This document shows, one piece after another, positions 1 to 5,707 of a stretch of DNA of 5,707 nt; positions within the stretch are counted from its first letter, which is position 1, and each line of letters opens with the position of its first letter. This DNA comes from JBCBSP01 sp964561235. GTDB taxonomy: Bacteria; Pseudomonadota; Alphaproteobacteria; Caulobacterales; Maricaulaceae. The position numbers were made by a program, and so were the translations under genes. Below the pieces are notes generated by a model. The model was given only the letters and a program-made list of their open reading frames with translations. It was not told the DNA's origin and made no database searches. The stretch is from positions 1 through 5,707 of the forward strand of contig CAZLOV010000154.1 in NCBI GenBank assembly GCA_964561235.1. The letters run 5' to 3'.

Positions 1-195
1 GGCACGGCAAGCCCCGCCCGGAGCAAGGCCGAATAGGGATGGACGCCGGCTTGTCCGGCACGCGCGTCTCCGCGCGCCGTCCGGGTGGGCCGCAAGAGGC
101 GGCGCGCAAGCGCCGTCCCAGATGAATGGTCGTCCCGCTTTTTCTTTTCCGGAAACAAGCGCGACAGAACCCGGCTTACAGGCCGCCTGACGCCT
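1..195 (+). ncRNA. rnpB: RNase P RNA, class A, 3' part (5' end outside the window)
   Basis: This is the catalytic RNA of ribonuclease P, which with the RnpA protein removes the 5' leader from tRNA precursors. Several conserved class A blocks appear in the right order. GGCACGG with CCCGGAGCAAGGCC and AATAGGG lies at about 1-38 (the P15 region that binds the tRNA CCA end). AGATGAATGG is at 120-129. GACAGAACCCGGCTTA is at 163-178, the 3' strand of the P4 core helix. A GGCGC-GCAA-GCGCC hairpin at 101-114 fits P18 with a GNRA tetraloop. A hairpin closed by CGCTT (136-140) and AAGCG (157-161) sits between the P2 and P4 strands, where P19 occurs in many bacteria but not in E. coli. The 3' end is placed by comparison with E. 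coli, about 16 nt after GGCTTA, and is uncertain by a few bases. The missing 5' half would lie just outside the window. No convincing intrinsic terminator follows. Confidence 0.95.
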
Positions 196-347
196 CTCAT
201 CGCCCCAATCGTTAACACCATCGCCGGATGTTCCGCATCTGTTCTTTATGCTGCGCTGCAACATGCTTGGCGTTTACTATTTTGTGCGCTGCAGCAAAGT
301 CCGATTTTACTTGGTTCGAGGCACTTGGAGGCGTTTTAGCGCCGGTT

Positions 348-377
348 TTGTCATTGTTTCCCATGCTGTCCCATGGT
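348..377 (+). promoter_or_regulatory. possible mraZ operon promoter (weak match)
   Basis: TTGTCA at 348-353 matches five of six bases of the sigma-70 -35 consensus. At 18 bp spacing the best -10 is CATGGT (372-377), which is poor. TTGTTT (354-359) with TATCCC (377-382) at 17 bp is an alternative of similar quality. The attraction is positional: either choice would place the TCCCA repeats inside the promoter, so that bound MraZ would block polymerase. Alphaproteobacterial -10 elements are often loose, so the true start may be elsewhere in 196-400. Confidence 0.3.
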
Positions 378-392
378 ATCCCAAATTAACCC
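359..392 (+). promoter_or_regulatory. MraZ operator: TCCCA repeats at 10-bp pitch
   Basis: TCCCA occurs at 359-363, 369-373 and 379-383, exactly 10 bp apart. A degenerate fourth copy, ACCCG, is at 389-393 in the same phase. On the - strand these are TGGGA units with 5-bp spacers. MraZ in E. coli is known to bind TGGGN direct repeats separated by 5 nt upstream of its own gene, and the match here in unit, spacing and location is very good. The 10-bp period puts each unit on the same face of the helix, as expected for contacts by adjacent subunits of a ring-shaped oligomer. The array lies about 40-70 nt upstream of the mraZ start codon, and the likely role is autorepression of the cluster. Confidence 0.8.
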
Positions 393-410
393 GCTGATAG
401 GGGATGCGGG

Positions 411-425
411 GCAAAGGGGCTTTGC
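411..425 (+). promoter_or_regulatory. mraZ Shine-Dalgarno held in a small hairpin
   Basis: GCAAAG (411-416) and CTTTGC (420-425) are perfect inverted repeats around a GGG loop (417-419). The only plausible ribosome binding site for mraZ, AAAGGGG at 413-419, spans the 5' arm and loop. It ends 12 nt before the ATG at 432, slightly far for a standard spacing, and folding would shorten the effective distance only partly. The hairpin could lower or condition mraZ translation. That is inference, since a 6-bp stem with a 3-nt loop is marginal. Confidence 0.4.
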
Positions 426-431
426 GCGGAC

Positions 432-887
432 ATGTTCCTGTCCACCACCACGAACGGCGTCGATGCGAAGGGACGAGTCTCCGTGCCCGCTGACTTCCGC
501 GCGGTCGTGGCGGGCGAGCCCGGCATCTATGTCTGGAAATCCTTCAACGGGGGCATGCTCGACGGCGGCGGCCAGCGCCGCATGTCGGAGCTGCAGGACG
601 CCATCGACGCGATGGACCCCTATGACGACAACCGCATGCTCTTCGAGCGGGTCATCTTCGGCGGCGCGAAGCTGCTGACCTTCGACGGCAACGGCCGCGT
701 CAGCCTGCCCGCAGAGTTCATCGCCCACGCCGGCCTCGAGAAGAAGGCGACCTTCGTGGGTCTCGGCCGCCGCTTCGAGATCTGGAACCCGGAGGCCTAC
801 GAAGCCGCCCAGGCCGAAGCGCTGGAGTTTGCGCGCGCCAACAGGGCGGCGCTGCGAAAGCCGGCCCAGCCGGGGGAGGGCGCATGA
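432..887 (+). CDS. mraZ: Transcriptional regulator MraZ
   Basis: MraZ is a DNA-binding protein of the AbrB/SpoVT superfamily that controls the dcw operon, usually as its repressor, and binds the nucleoid as a ring-shaped oligomer. The 151-residue product equals the normal family length (152 in E. coli). The two tandem half-domains are visible, each with the family DxxxR signature followed by a V/L-P-A/x-(D/E)-F segment: D11-R15 with SVPADF at 17-22, and D85-R89 with SLPAEF at 91-96. The N-terminus MFLSTTTNGVDAKGR is typical, which supports the ATG at 432. The stop overlaps the rsmH start by 4 nt (ATGA), indicating translational coupling. TCCCA repeats 40-70 nt upstream are its likely operator. 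The C-terminal tail after about residue 135 is charged and Ala-rich, without a recognisable motif. Nothing suggests damage to the gene. Confidence 0.97.
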   Translation: MFLSTTTNGVDAKGRVSVPADFRAVVAGEPGIYVWKSFNGGMLDGGGQRRMSELQDAIDAMDPYDDNRMLFERVIFGGAKLLTFDGNGRVSLPAEFIAHAGLEKKATFVGLGRRFEIWNPEAYEAAQAEALEFARANRAALRKPAQPGEGA

Positions 888-1888
888 GCGCGCTTCACGC
901 CCCGGTCCTGCTGGACGAGATGCTCCATTATCTCGAGCCGCGCGACGGCGGCCTCTATGTCGACGGCACGTTCGGCGCGGGCGGTTACACGCGCGCCATC
1001 CTCGGCGTCGAAGGCGCGCGGGTGCTCGGCATCGACCGTGATCCAAGCGCGCGCGAGGCCGCCGACGCTGTCAGCAAGGCCTGGCCGAAGCGCTTCGCGC
1101 TGGCCCAGGGGCCGTTTTCGCTCATGGCCGACGTGATCGAGCGCGCCGGCTCGTCCGGCGCCGACGGCGTGGTGCTTGATCTGGGCGTCTCCTCGATGCA
1201 GCTCGACCGGCCCGAGCGCGGCTTCTCCTTCCAGAAGGACGGCCCGCTGGACATGCGCATGAGCTGCGAGGGCCCCAGCGCGGCGGATGCGGTCAATCAT
1301 CTCGACCTCGAGGAACTCGCCGCCGTCTTCCGTGCTTATGGTGAAGAAAAGCGCGCCCGGCGCGCCGCCCAGTTCATTGTCGAGGCGCGCGAGCAGGCCC
1401 CGATCGAGACGACCGGGCGTCTGGCGGAGATCGTCAGCCGCGCGGTCGGCATGAAGCCCGGTCAGCGCATCCATCCCGCCACCCGCGTGTTCCAGGCGCT
1501 GCGGATCTTCGTCAATGACGAGCTCGGCGAGCTGGCGCGCGGGCTGTCCGCCGCCGAGCGCGTGCTCAAGCCGGCGGGCCGTCTTGTCGTCGTCACCTTC
1601 CACTCGCTGGAAGACCGCATGGTGAAAACCTTCCTGCGCGACCGGGCCGGTCTTGCGCCGCGCGGATCGCGCCACCTGCCCGAAGCGGAGCCGGGCCCCG
1701 AGCCCAGCTTCTCGCTGCTTACCCGCAAGGCCGTCGAGCCGGGCGAGGCGGAGACGCAAGCCAATCCGCGCGCGCGTTCCGCCCGGCTCCGCGCCGCCGC
1801 GCGCACCGCCGCGCCTGCTCATCCCGCCGCCTTCACGCCGCCCGGCGGCGCGCCCTCCTTCGATCGACTGGTGGAGATCCAGCCATGA
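884..1888 (+). CDS. rsmH: 16S rRNA (cytosine(1402)-N(4))-methyltransferase RsmH
   Basis: RsmH (formerly MraW) uses S-adenosylmethionine to methylate N4 of C1402 in 16S rRNA, in the ribosomal P site of the 30S subunit. Family motifs are all present in order: HAPVLLDE at 5-12, the SAM-binding DGTFGAGGY at 27-35, GIDRDP at 49-54, DLGVSSMQLD at 99-108, GFSF at 113-116, PLDMRM at 121-126, HPATRVFQALRIFVNDEL at 197-214, VVVTFHSLEDRMVK at 235-248 and NPRARSARLRAA at 294-305. Length is 334 residues against 313 in E. coli. The excess includes a Pro/Ala-rich C-terminal tail after about residue 305. The start is fixed by GGAGGG at 875-880 and by the N-terminal HxPVLL motif. It overlaps mraZ at its start and ftsL at its end, each by 4 nt. 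Confidence 0.98.
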   Translation: MSALHAPVLLDEMLHYLEPRDGGLYVDGTFGAGGYTRAILGVEGARVLGIDRDPSAREAADAVSKAWPKRFALAQGPFSLMADVIERAGSSGADGVVLDLGVSSMQLDRPERGFSFQKDGPLDMRMSCEGPSAADAVNHLDLEELAAVFRAYGEEKRARRAAQFIVEAREQAPIETTGRLAEIVSRAVGMKPGQRIHPATRVFQALRIFVNDELGELARGLSAAERVLKPAGRLVVVTFHSLEDRMVKTFLRDRAGLAPRGSRHLPEAEPGPEPSFSLLTRKAVEPGEAETQANPRARSARLRAAARTAAPAHPAAFTPPGGAPSFDRLVEIQP

Positions 1889-2232
1889 TGAAGCTCGTCC
1901 ACGGCCTTTGTCTCGCCGCCGCCCTGGCGCTCATGCTTGCGATCTATGTCGCCCGATCCGAGATGTCCGACCGGGGGGACCGGCTGGCCAGTCTCCAGGA
2001 CGATCTCGCCCGCGAGCGGGGACGGATCAGCCAGCTCCAGGCCGAACTCGCCCTCAAGGACAGTCCGGAAAACCTGCGCAGGCTTGCGCTTGCGCATCTG
2101 GACGTGCGCCCGCTCGATCAGCGTCAGCGCATTACGCTGGCCATGCTTGAGCCAAGCTCGCCTGACGATCTTCCCGAGGCCGCCGGCTCCGATGCGGAGG
2201 CCTATGTGCGCCGCACCGGCGGCCGGCCTTAA
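1885..2232 (+). CDS. ftsL: Cell division protein FtsL
   Basis: FtsL is a small bitopic inner-membrane protein that joins FtsB and FtsQ in the divisome and helps activate the FtsW-FtsI septal synthase. Sequence identity is low across this family, so the call rests on architecture and position. The 115-residue product (121 in E. coli) has a very short cytoplasmic N-terminus, one hydrophobic segment at about residues 7-23, and a periplasmic part that begins with charged heptad-like sequence at about 24-60, as expected for a coiled coil. A conserved-looking block, NLRRLALAHLDVRPL, follows at about 63-77. It lies between rsmH and ftsI, the standard place. Two adjacent ATGs (1885 and 1888) are possible starts. 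The first gives the ATGA overlap with rsmH, and GGAG at 1873-1876 serves either. Confidence 0.9.
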   Translation: MMKLVHGLCLAAALALMLAIYVARSEMSDRGDRLASLQDDLARERGRISQLQAELALKDSPENLRRLALAHLDVRPLDQRQRITLAMLEPSSPDDLPEAAGSDAEAYVRRTGGRP

Positions 2233-2250
2233 CGTTAGCGAGGCGCGGCG

Positions 2251-4137
2251 ATGGACGGGCTCGGCGGCTTCCTGCGGCCTTTCGCGAGGCTCATTGCGCG
2301 TCTGCGCCGGCCGACGGTGCGGCGTGCGGACCGTTCCGCGCCGCCCGTGCGCGAGGACGCGCCCGCTTCGATCACGCGCATGGTCCGGCTGGAGGATGAG
2401 GCCGCCGCCGCCCATGACATAGCGCGTATGCGCCTGGGCATGATCGGCGCGGCCGTGCTTGTCGGTTTCGCCGTCACGGGCGGCCGCGCCGTCCAGCTCG
2501 CCGCCTTCACGCCGGAAGACGCGCCGCGCGGCGCCGTGACGGCGGCGGCTGTCTCCCGCGCGGAGCTGGTCGACCGCAACGGCGAGAAGCTCGCGACCAA
2601 TCTCCAGTTCCGCAATCTCTACGTGGACCCGGCGTTCGTCTGGGATCCGGAGGCGACGGCGCGCCGTATCGCTGCGGTGCTGCCTGACGTGGACGCGGAC
2701 GCGCTGGCGGCGCGCATTCGCCGTGGCGGGCGGTATGTGCCGGTGCAGCGCGCCCTGACCCCGCGGCAGGTCGAAGCGGTCTACGCCAACGGCGCTGAAG
2801 GCGTCGGTTTCGAGGACGAGCTGGTGCGCGTCTATCCCAAAGGCCCCGTTGCAGCTCACGTGGTTGGTTTCGCCGGTACGGACATGACCGGGCTCGCCGG
2901 CGCCGAGCTGGCGCTCGACAGCGTGTTGACGGACGGCGCGCGCCTGCCGGTGCCGCTGTCCGTCGACCTGACGCTCCAGCACGCGGTCGAAAGCGTTCTG
3001 CGCGAACGCATGGCGCATTACCGCGCCAGCGGCGCGGCGGCGATCCTCATGCGTGTGGGCACGGGCGAAATCCTCGCCATGGCCTCGCTTCCGGATTTTG
3101 ATCCGAACCGTTACGGGCATGCGAGCGAGGATCAGCGCATGAACCGGGCGGTCACGGGCGTCTACGAGCTCGGCTCCGTGTTCAAGCCGCTCGCGCTGGC
3201 CGCCGCTATGGAGGCCGGCGTGGCGGATCTCGACACCGTCTACGACGCCAGCCGCCCGTTGCGCCGCCACGGCCACACGATCCGCGACTATATGGGCGAG
3301 GGCCGCCCGATGACCGCGCGCGAAATGATCATCCATTCCTCCAACATCGCCGCGGCCCAGATGGGCGAGGCGGTCGGCGCGGAGCGGCTTGTGGACTTCT
3401 ACAGGGCGCTGCATCTCGACGAAGCCGCCGAAATCGAACTTGTCGAGAGCGCCCGCCCGATCTTCGACGCAACGCCGGGGCCCATGGAAACAATGACCAT
3501 GGCCTATGGGCACGGACTGGCGGTCAGCCCGCTTGCGCTGACGGCGGCTTACGGCGCGATCGCCAATGACGGGGTCTATGTGGCGCCGACGCTGCGGCTG
3601 GTTGCGCCGGATGAGTTGGTGGCGGGCGAGCCGGTCATGTCGCGCGGCGCAGCGGCGCGCATTCTCGGCGTGCTCCGCGAGACGGTCACCGACGAGGGCG
3701 TATTTGGTCCGACGAGCGCCGACGTGGCCGGGCTGAACGTGGCCGGCAAGACCGGAACCGGCCTGATGCCGCAGGGCGGCGTCTACTCCCGCGAGCGCAT
3801 GGCGACCTTCGTTGGCATTTTTCCATACGAAGACCCTGAGTATGTGTTGACGGTCGTGCTCGAACGGCCCCAGCAGACGCCTGAAATGCGCGGTTACAGC
3901 CCGACGGCGGGCTGGACGGCGCGTCCCACGGCGGCCGAGATGCTGCGCCGGATCGGGCCCATGCTCGGCGTCGAGCCGCGCATGAGCGATCCGCAGGCGC
4001 ATGCGGTAACCGTCGCGCAGATTTTCGCGCCGCAACTCGCCGTGCGGCCGGGTCCTGAAGAACCGCTGCCGGTGGGCGAGGTCGTCTCAGCCGCCGATCC
4101 GGTGCTGAACGCTCCGCCTGAGGACGCCAGAGAATGA
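2251..4137 (+). CDS. ftsI: Septal peptidoglycan transpeptidase FtsI (PBP3)
   Basis: FtsI is the class B penicillin-binding protein that cross-links new septal peptidoglycan in the periplasm, working with FtsW. The 628-residue product has a basic cytoplasmic N-terminus of about 60 residues, one membrane anchor at about 62-79, a non-catalytic pedestal domain starting near AELVDRNG (104-111), and a C-terminal transpeptidase domain. The active site is complete: nucleophile motif S309-V-F-K312, S363-S-N365, and K500-T-G-T503. It is longer than the 588 residues of E. coli because of the N-terminal extension and a Pro/Glu-rich tail after about residue 595, with no Cys or lipobox. GAGG at 2240-2243 sits 7 nt before the ATG and supports this start. 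It is the only gene here not overlapping its upstream neighbour (18-nt gap), but its stop overlaps the murE start by 4 nt. Beta-lactams would be expected to acylate S309. Confidence 0.97.
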   Translation: MDGLGGFLRPFARLIARLRRPTVRRADRSAPPVREDAPASITRMVRLEDEAAAAHDIARMRLGMIGAAVLVGFAVTGGRAVQLAAFTPEDAPRGAVTAAAVSRAELVDRNGEKLATNLQFRNLYVDPAFVWDPEATARRIAAVLPDVDADALAARIRRGGRYVPVQRALTPRQVEAVYANGAEGVGFEDELVRVYPKGPVAAHVVGFAGTDMTGLAGAELALDSVLTDGARLPVPLSVDLTLQHAVESVLRERMAHYRASGAAAILMRVGTGEILAMASLPDFDPNRYGHASEDQRMNRAVTGVYELGSVFKPLALAAAMEAGVADLDTVYDASRPLRRHGHTIRDYMGEGRPMTAREMIIHSSNIAAAQMGEAVGAERLVDFYRALHLDEAAEIELVESARPIFDATPGPMETMTMAYGHGLAVSPLALTAAYGAIANDGVYVAPTLRLVAPDELVAGEPVMSRGAAARILGVLRETVTDEGVFGPTSADVAGLNVAGKTGTGLMPQGGVYSRERMATFVGIFPYEDPEYVLTVVLERPQQTPEMRGYSPTAGWTARPTAAEMLRRIGPMLGVEPRMSDPQAHAVTVAQIFAPQLAVRPGPEEPLPVGEVVSAADPVLNAPPEDARE

Positions 4138-5603
4138 CCGCCCGCGCCGCCCGTCTCGCCGATCTCGCCCCCGCCGGCGCCGCCCTTCCCGCGGCGGCCG
4201 CGGAGGTGCGCGTGACGGGCCTGGCGCTCGACAGCCGCAAGGTGAAGCCCGGCGACCTGTTCGCGGCGCTTCCCGGCGTGAAGGTCCACGGCCGCGACTT
4301 CGTTCCGGCTGCCGAAGCCGCCGGTGCGGTCGCCGTGCTCGGCGAGCCCGGGACCGAAACGAAACTGCCCCTTGTCGCCATGGACGATCCCAGCGCCGGG
4401 CTGGCGGTGATGGCCGCGCGCTTCTACCCGCGCCAGCCGGCGCACATCCATGCGGTGACGGGAACCAACGGCAAGAGCTCGACGGTGGAGTTCCTGCGGC
4501 AGTTCTGGACGGCGTGCGGTTATGAGGCGGCGGCTTTGGGCACGCTGGGCGTCACGCGCGCCTCGGGCCGGGTGGATGTCGGCTTCACCACGCCGGATGC
4601 GATCGCGCTGCATCGCTCTCTGGACCAGCTTGCGGCGGAAGGCGTCACGCATCTCGCGATGGAAGCTTCAAGCCACGGCCTCAAGCAAAGGCGCATGGAC
4701 GGAGCGCGTCTTGCTTTGGCCGCATTTACGAATCTCAGCCAGGATCACCTCGACTATCACCCGACATTTGAAGACTACTTCGACAGCAAGGCCCGGCTCT
4801 TCACCGAGCTGACGCCGGCCGCCTCGCCGGCGGTCATGAACGTCGATGGTGCGTGGGGCGAGCGGATGGCGGCACGGGCGAAAGCCGCCGGCCTCGATGT
4901 GATCTCCATCGGCTGGGGCGGCGCCGACCTGAGGATCGAGGAGATCACCCCGCATCCGTCGAGCCAGCATCTGCGCTTTACCTGGCGCGGCGAGGCGCGC
5001 GAAGCGGACCTGCCGCTGATTGGGGAGTTCCAGGCCGCCAATGCGCTGGGCGCGGCGGTCATGGCGATTGCGGGCGGCGCGCCGGAAGCGGTGGTGTTCG
5101 ATACGCTCAACCGGCTTTCAGGCGTGCCGGGCCGGCTCGAGACGGCGGCGGTGACCCGCGACGCCTGTCCCATCCTGGTCGACTACGCCCACACGCCCGA
5201 CGGGCTGGACAAGCTGCTCCGCGCGGCGCGTCCGCATACGCAGGGCCGGATCATTCTCGTCTTCGGGGCGGGCGGCGACCGTGATGCCACCAAGCGCAGG
5301 CCGATGGGCGAGACCGCTGCGAAACTCGCCGACGTCGTCATCGTCACCGACGACAATCCGCGATCGGAGGATCCGGCTCTGATCCGCCGCGCGGTGCTGG
5401 AGGGCGCCCCCGGCGCGGAGGAGATCGCCGACCGCGCCGCAGCGATCCAGTCCGCCGTCGACCGGCTTCAGCCTGGCGATGCGCTGCTGATCGCCGGAAA
5501 GGGTCATGAAACCGGCCAGATCGTTGGCGACGCCGTCTTGCCGTTCGACGACCGCGAAGCGGCGCGCGCTGCGCTGTCGCGGCGGGAAGGAGGCGCGTCG
5601 TGA
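4134..5603 (+). CDS. murE: UDP-MurNAc-L-Ala-D-Glu:meso-diaminopimelate ligase MurE
   Basis: MurE is the cytoplasmic ATP-dependent ligase that adds the third residue of the peptidoglycan stem peptide. The 489 residues compare with 495 in E. coli and the three Mur domains are visible. The N-terminal UDP-substrate domain carries DSRKVKPGDLF at 33-43. The central ATPase has TGTNGKSS at 109-116 as P-loop, EASSHGL at 177-183 and HLDYH at 205-209, with K219 in the SKARLF segment matching the lysine that is carbamylated in this family. The C-terminal domain has the DYAHTPDGL block at 350-358, DNPR at 407-410 and KGHE at 456-459. DNPR contacts meso-diaminopimelate in known structures, while lysine-adding enzymes differ there, so meso-DAP is the predicted substrate. 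The ATG overlaps the ftsI stop (ATGA), with GAGGA at 4120-4124 as binding site. The stop overlaps murF (GTGA). Confidence 0.98.
   Translation: MTARAARLADLAPAGAALPAAAAEVRVTGLALDSRKVKPGDLFAALPGVKVHGRDFVPAAEAAGAVAVLGEPGTETKLPLVAMDDPSAGLAVMAARFYPRQPAHIHAVTGTNGKSSTVEFLRQFWTACGYEAAALGTLGVTRASGRVDVGFTTPDAIALHRSLDQLAAEGVTHLAMEASSHGLKQRRMDGARLALAAFTNLSQDHLDYHPTFEDYFDSKARLFTELTPAASPAVMNVDGAWGERMAARAKAAGLDVISIGWGGADLRIEEITPHPSSQHLRFTWRGEAREADLPLIGEFQAANALGAAVMAIAGGAPEAVVFDTLNRLSGVPGRLETAAVTRDACPILVDYAHTPDGLDKLLRAARPHTQGRIILVFGAGGDRDATKRRPMGETAAKLADVVIVTDDNPRSEDPALIRRAVLEGAPGAEEIADRAAAIQSAVDRLQPGDALLIAGKGHETGQIVGDAVLPFDDREAARAALSRREGGAS
5587..5593 (+). promoter_or_regulatory. Ribosome binding site that fixes the murF GTG start
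   Basis: AAGGAGG is a full match to the anti-Shine-Dalgarno sequence and lies 6 nt before the GTG at 5600, inside the end of murE. It is the strongest binding site in the window. It supports GTG as the true murF start, since no in-frame ATG occurs between there and the window edge. Confidence 0.8.
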
Positions 5604-5707
5604 GCAGGAAGGGGCTCTGGACCGGTGCGGAAGCGGCGCGCGCCACGGGCGGACGCCTTGTCGGCGGCGGCTGGTCGGCGTCCGGGGTGTCCATCGATAC
5701 GCGCACG
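5600..5707 (+). CDS. murF: UDP-MurNAc-tripeptide:D-Ala-D-Ala ligase MurF, N-terminal fragment
   Basis: MurF adds the D-alanyl-D-alanine dipeptide to the MurE product in the cytoplasm, completing the UDP-MurNAc pentapeptide. Only the first 36 codons are inside the window and the right edge cuts the gene. The visible residues include LWTGAEAARATGGRL and GVSIDTRT, the usual start of the MurF N-terminal substrate domain, in which SIDTR(T/K) is strongly conserved. The start is GTG at 5600, overlapping the murE stop in a GTGA arrangement, with AAGGAGG 6 nt upstream. Its place right after murE is the standard dcw order. Whether the rest of the gene is intact cannot be judged here. Confidence 0.93.
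   Translation, partial: MSRKGLWTGAEAARATGGRLVGGGWSASGVSIDTRT

Noticed and set aside
211..216. GTTAAC and a second TTAAC (386-390) as CtrA binding sites
   Set aside because: The CtrA box needs TTAA-N7-TTAA. In both cases the second half at the right distance is missing.
250..295. Imperfect inverted repeat GCTGCGC...GCGCTGCAGC, and direct repeat GCGCTGCA at 253-260 and 286-293, as a terminator or operator
   Set aside because: The stem needs a bulge and a loop of about 30 nt, with no T-run after it, and two 8-bp copies are not distinctive in GC-rich DNA.
85..339. An 84-codon open frame on the + strand between the window start and mraZ
   Set aside because: Its first half lies inside the conserved 3' domain of RNase P RNA and the rest in the leader. 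It has no ribosome binding site and a composition unlike a protein gene.
797..1822. A 341-codon open frame on the - strand opposite rsmH
   Set aside because: Same GC-driven shadow effect; it covers the RsmH motifs on the other strand and has low-complexity Arg/Ala/Gly composition.
1819..4035. A 738-codon open frame on the - strand opposite rsmH, ftsL and ftsI
   Set aside because: It is antisense to three intact, recognisable genes. Long antisense frames are common in GC-rich coding DNA because stop codons are rare there. The translation is Arg/His/Ala-rich with no domain I recognise.
1..5707. Search for an undescribed system, mobile element or CRISPR array
   Set aside because: All coding space is taken by intact dcw genes in standard order, with uniform codon use. 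No repeats, transposase or recombination sites are seen.

Overview
The window is the start of a division and cell wall (dcw) cluster, read entirely on the + strand, in a GC-rich Gram-negative bacterium that is most likely an alphaproteobacterium. The evidence is strongly GC-biased codon use, the gene order mraZ-rsmH-ftsL-ftsI-murE-murF, a class A RNase P RNA directly upstream, and a MurE with the DNPR motif typical of meso-diaminopimelate enzymes. The overall look recalls the Caulobacterales/Maricaulales side of the class, but no tree could be built here, so this placement is only an impression.

Layout. Positions 1 to about 195 hold the 3' half of rnpB, the RNA of RNase P, cut by the left window edge. 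Positions 196-431 contain no gene. This AT-richer stretch is the mraZ control region: a weak possible promoter, a run of TCCCA repeats every 10 bp that fits an MraZ operator, three GGGG runs 8 bp apart, and a small hairpin that holds the mraZ Shine-Dalgarno sequence. The genes then follow almost without gaps: mraZ (432-887), rsmH (884-1888), ftsL (1885-2232), ftsI (2251-4137), murE (4134-5603) and the first 36 codons of murF (from 5600, cut by the right edge). Four of the five junctions are 4-nt stop/start overlaps (ATGA three times, GTGA once). The exception is ftsL/ftsI, with an 18-nt gap and its own ribosome binding site.

How the genes work together. MraZ is the likely autoregulator of the operon. 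RsmH methylates 16S rRNA. FtsL and FtsI act in the septal machine, FtsL as a small bitopic divisome subunit and FtsI as the transpeptidase that cross-links septal peptidoglycan. MurE and MurF add the meso-diaminopimelate and D-Ala-D-Ala parts of the stem peptide that FtsI later cross-links. One transcript therefore supplies both precursor synthesis and septal cross-linking.

I see no mobile element, CRISPR array, defence system or unknown gene. The coding part is an ordinary, intact dcw cluster. The most interesting material is in the 236-nt leader between rnpB and mraZ.
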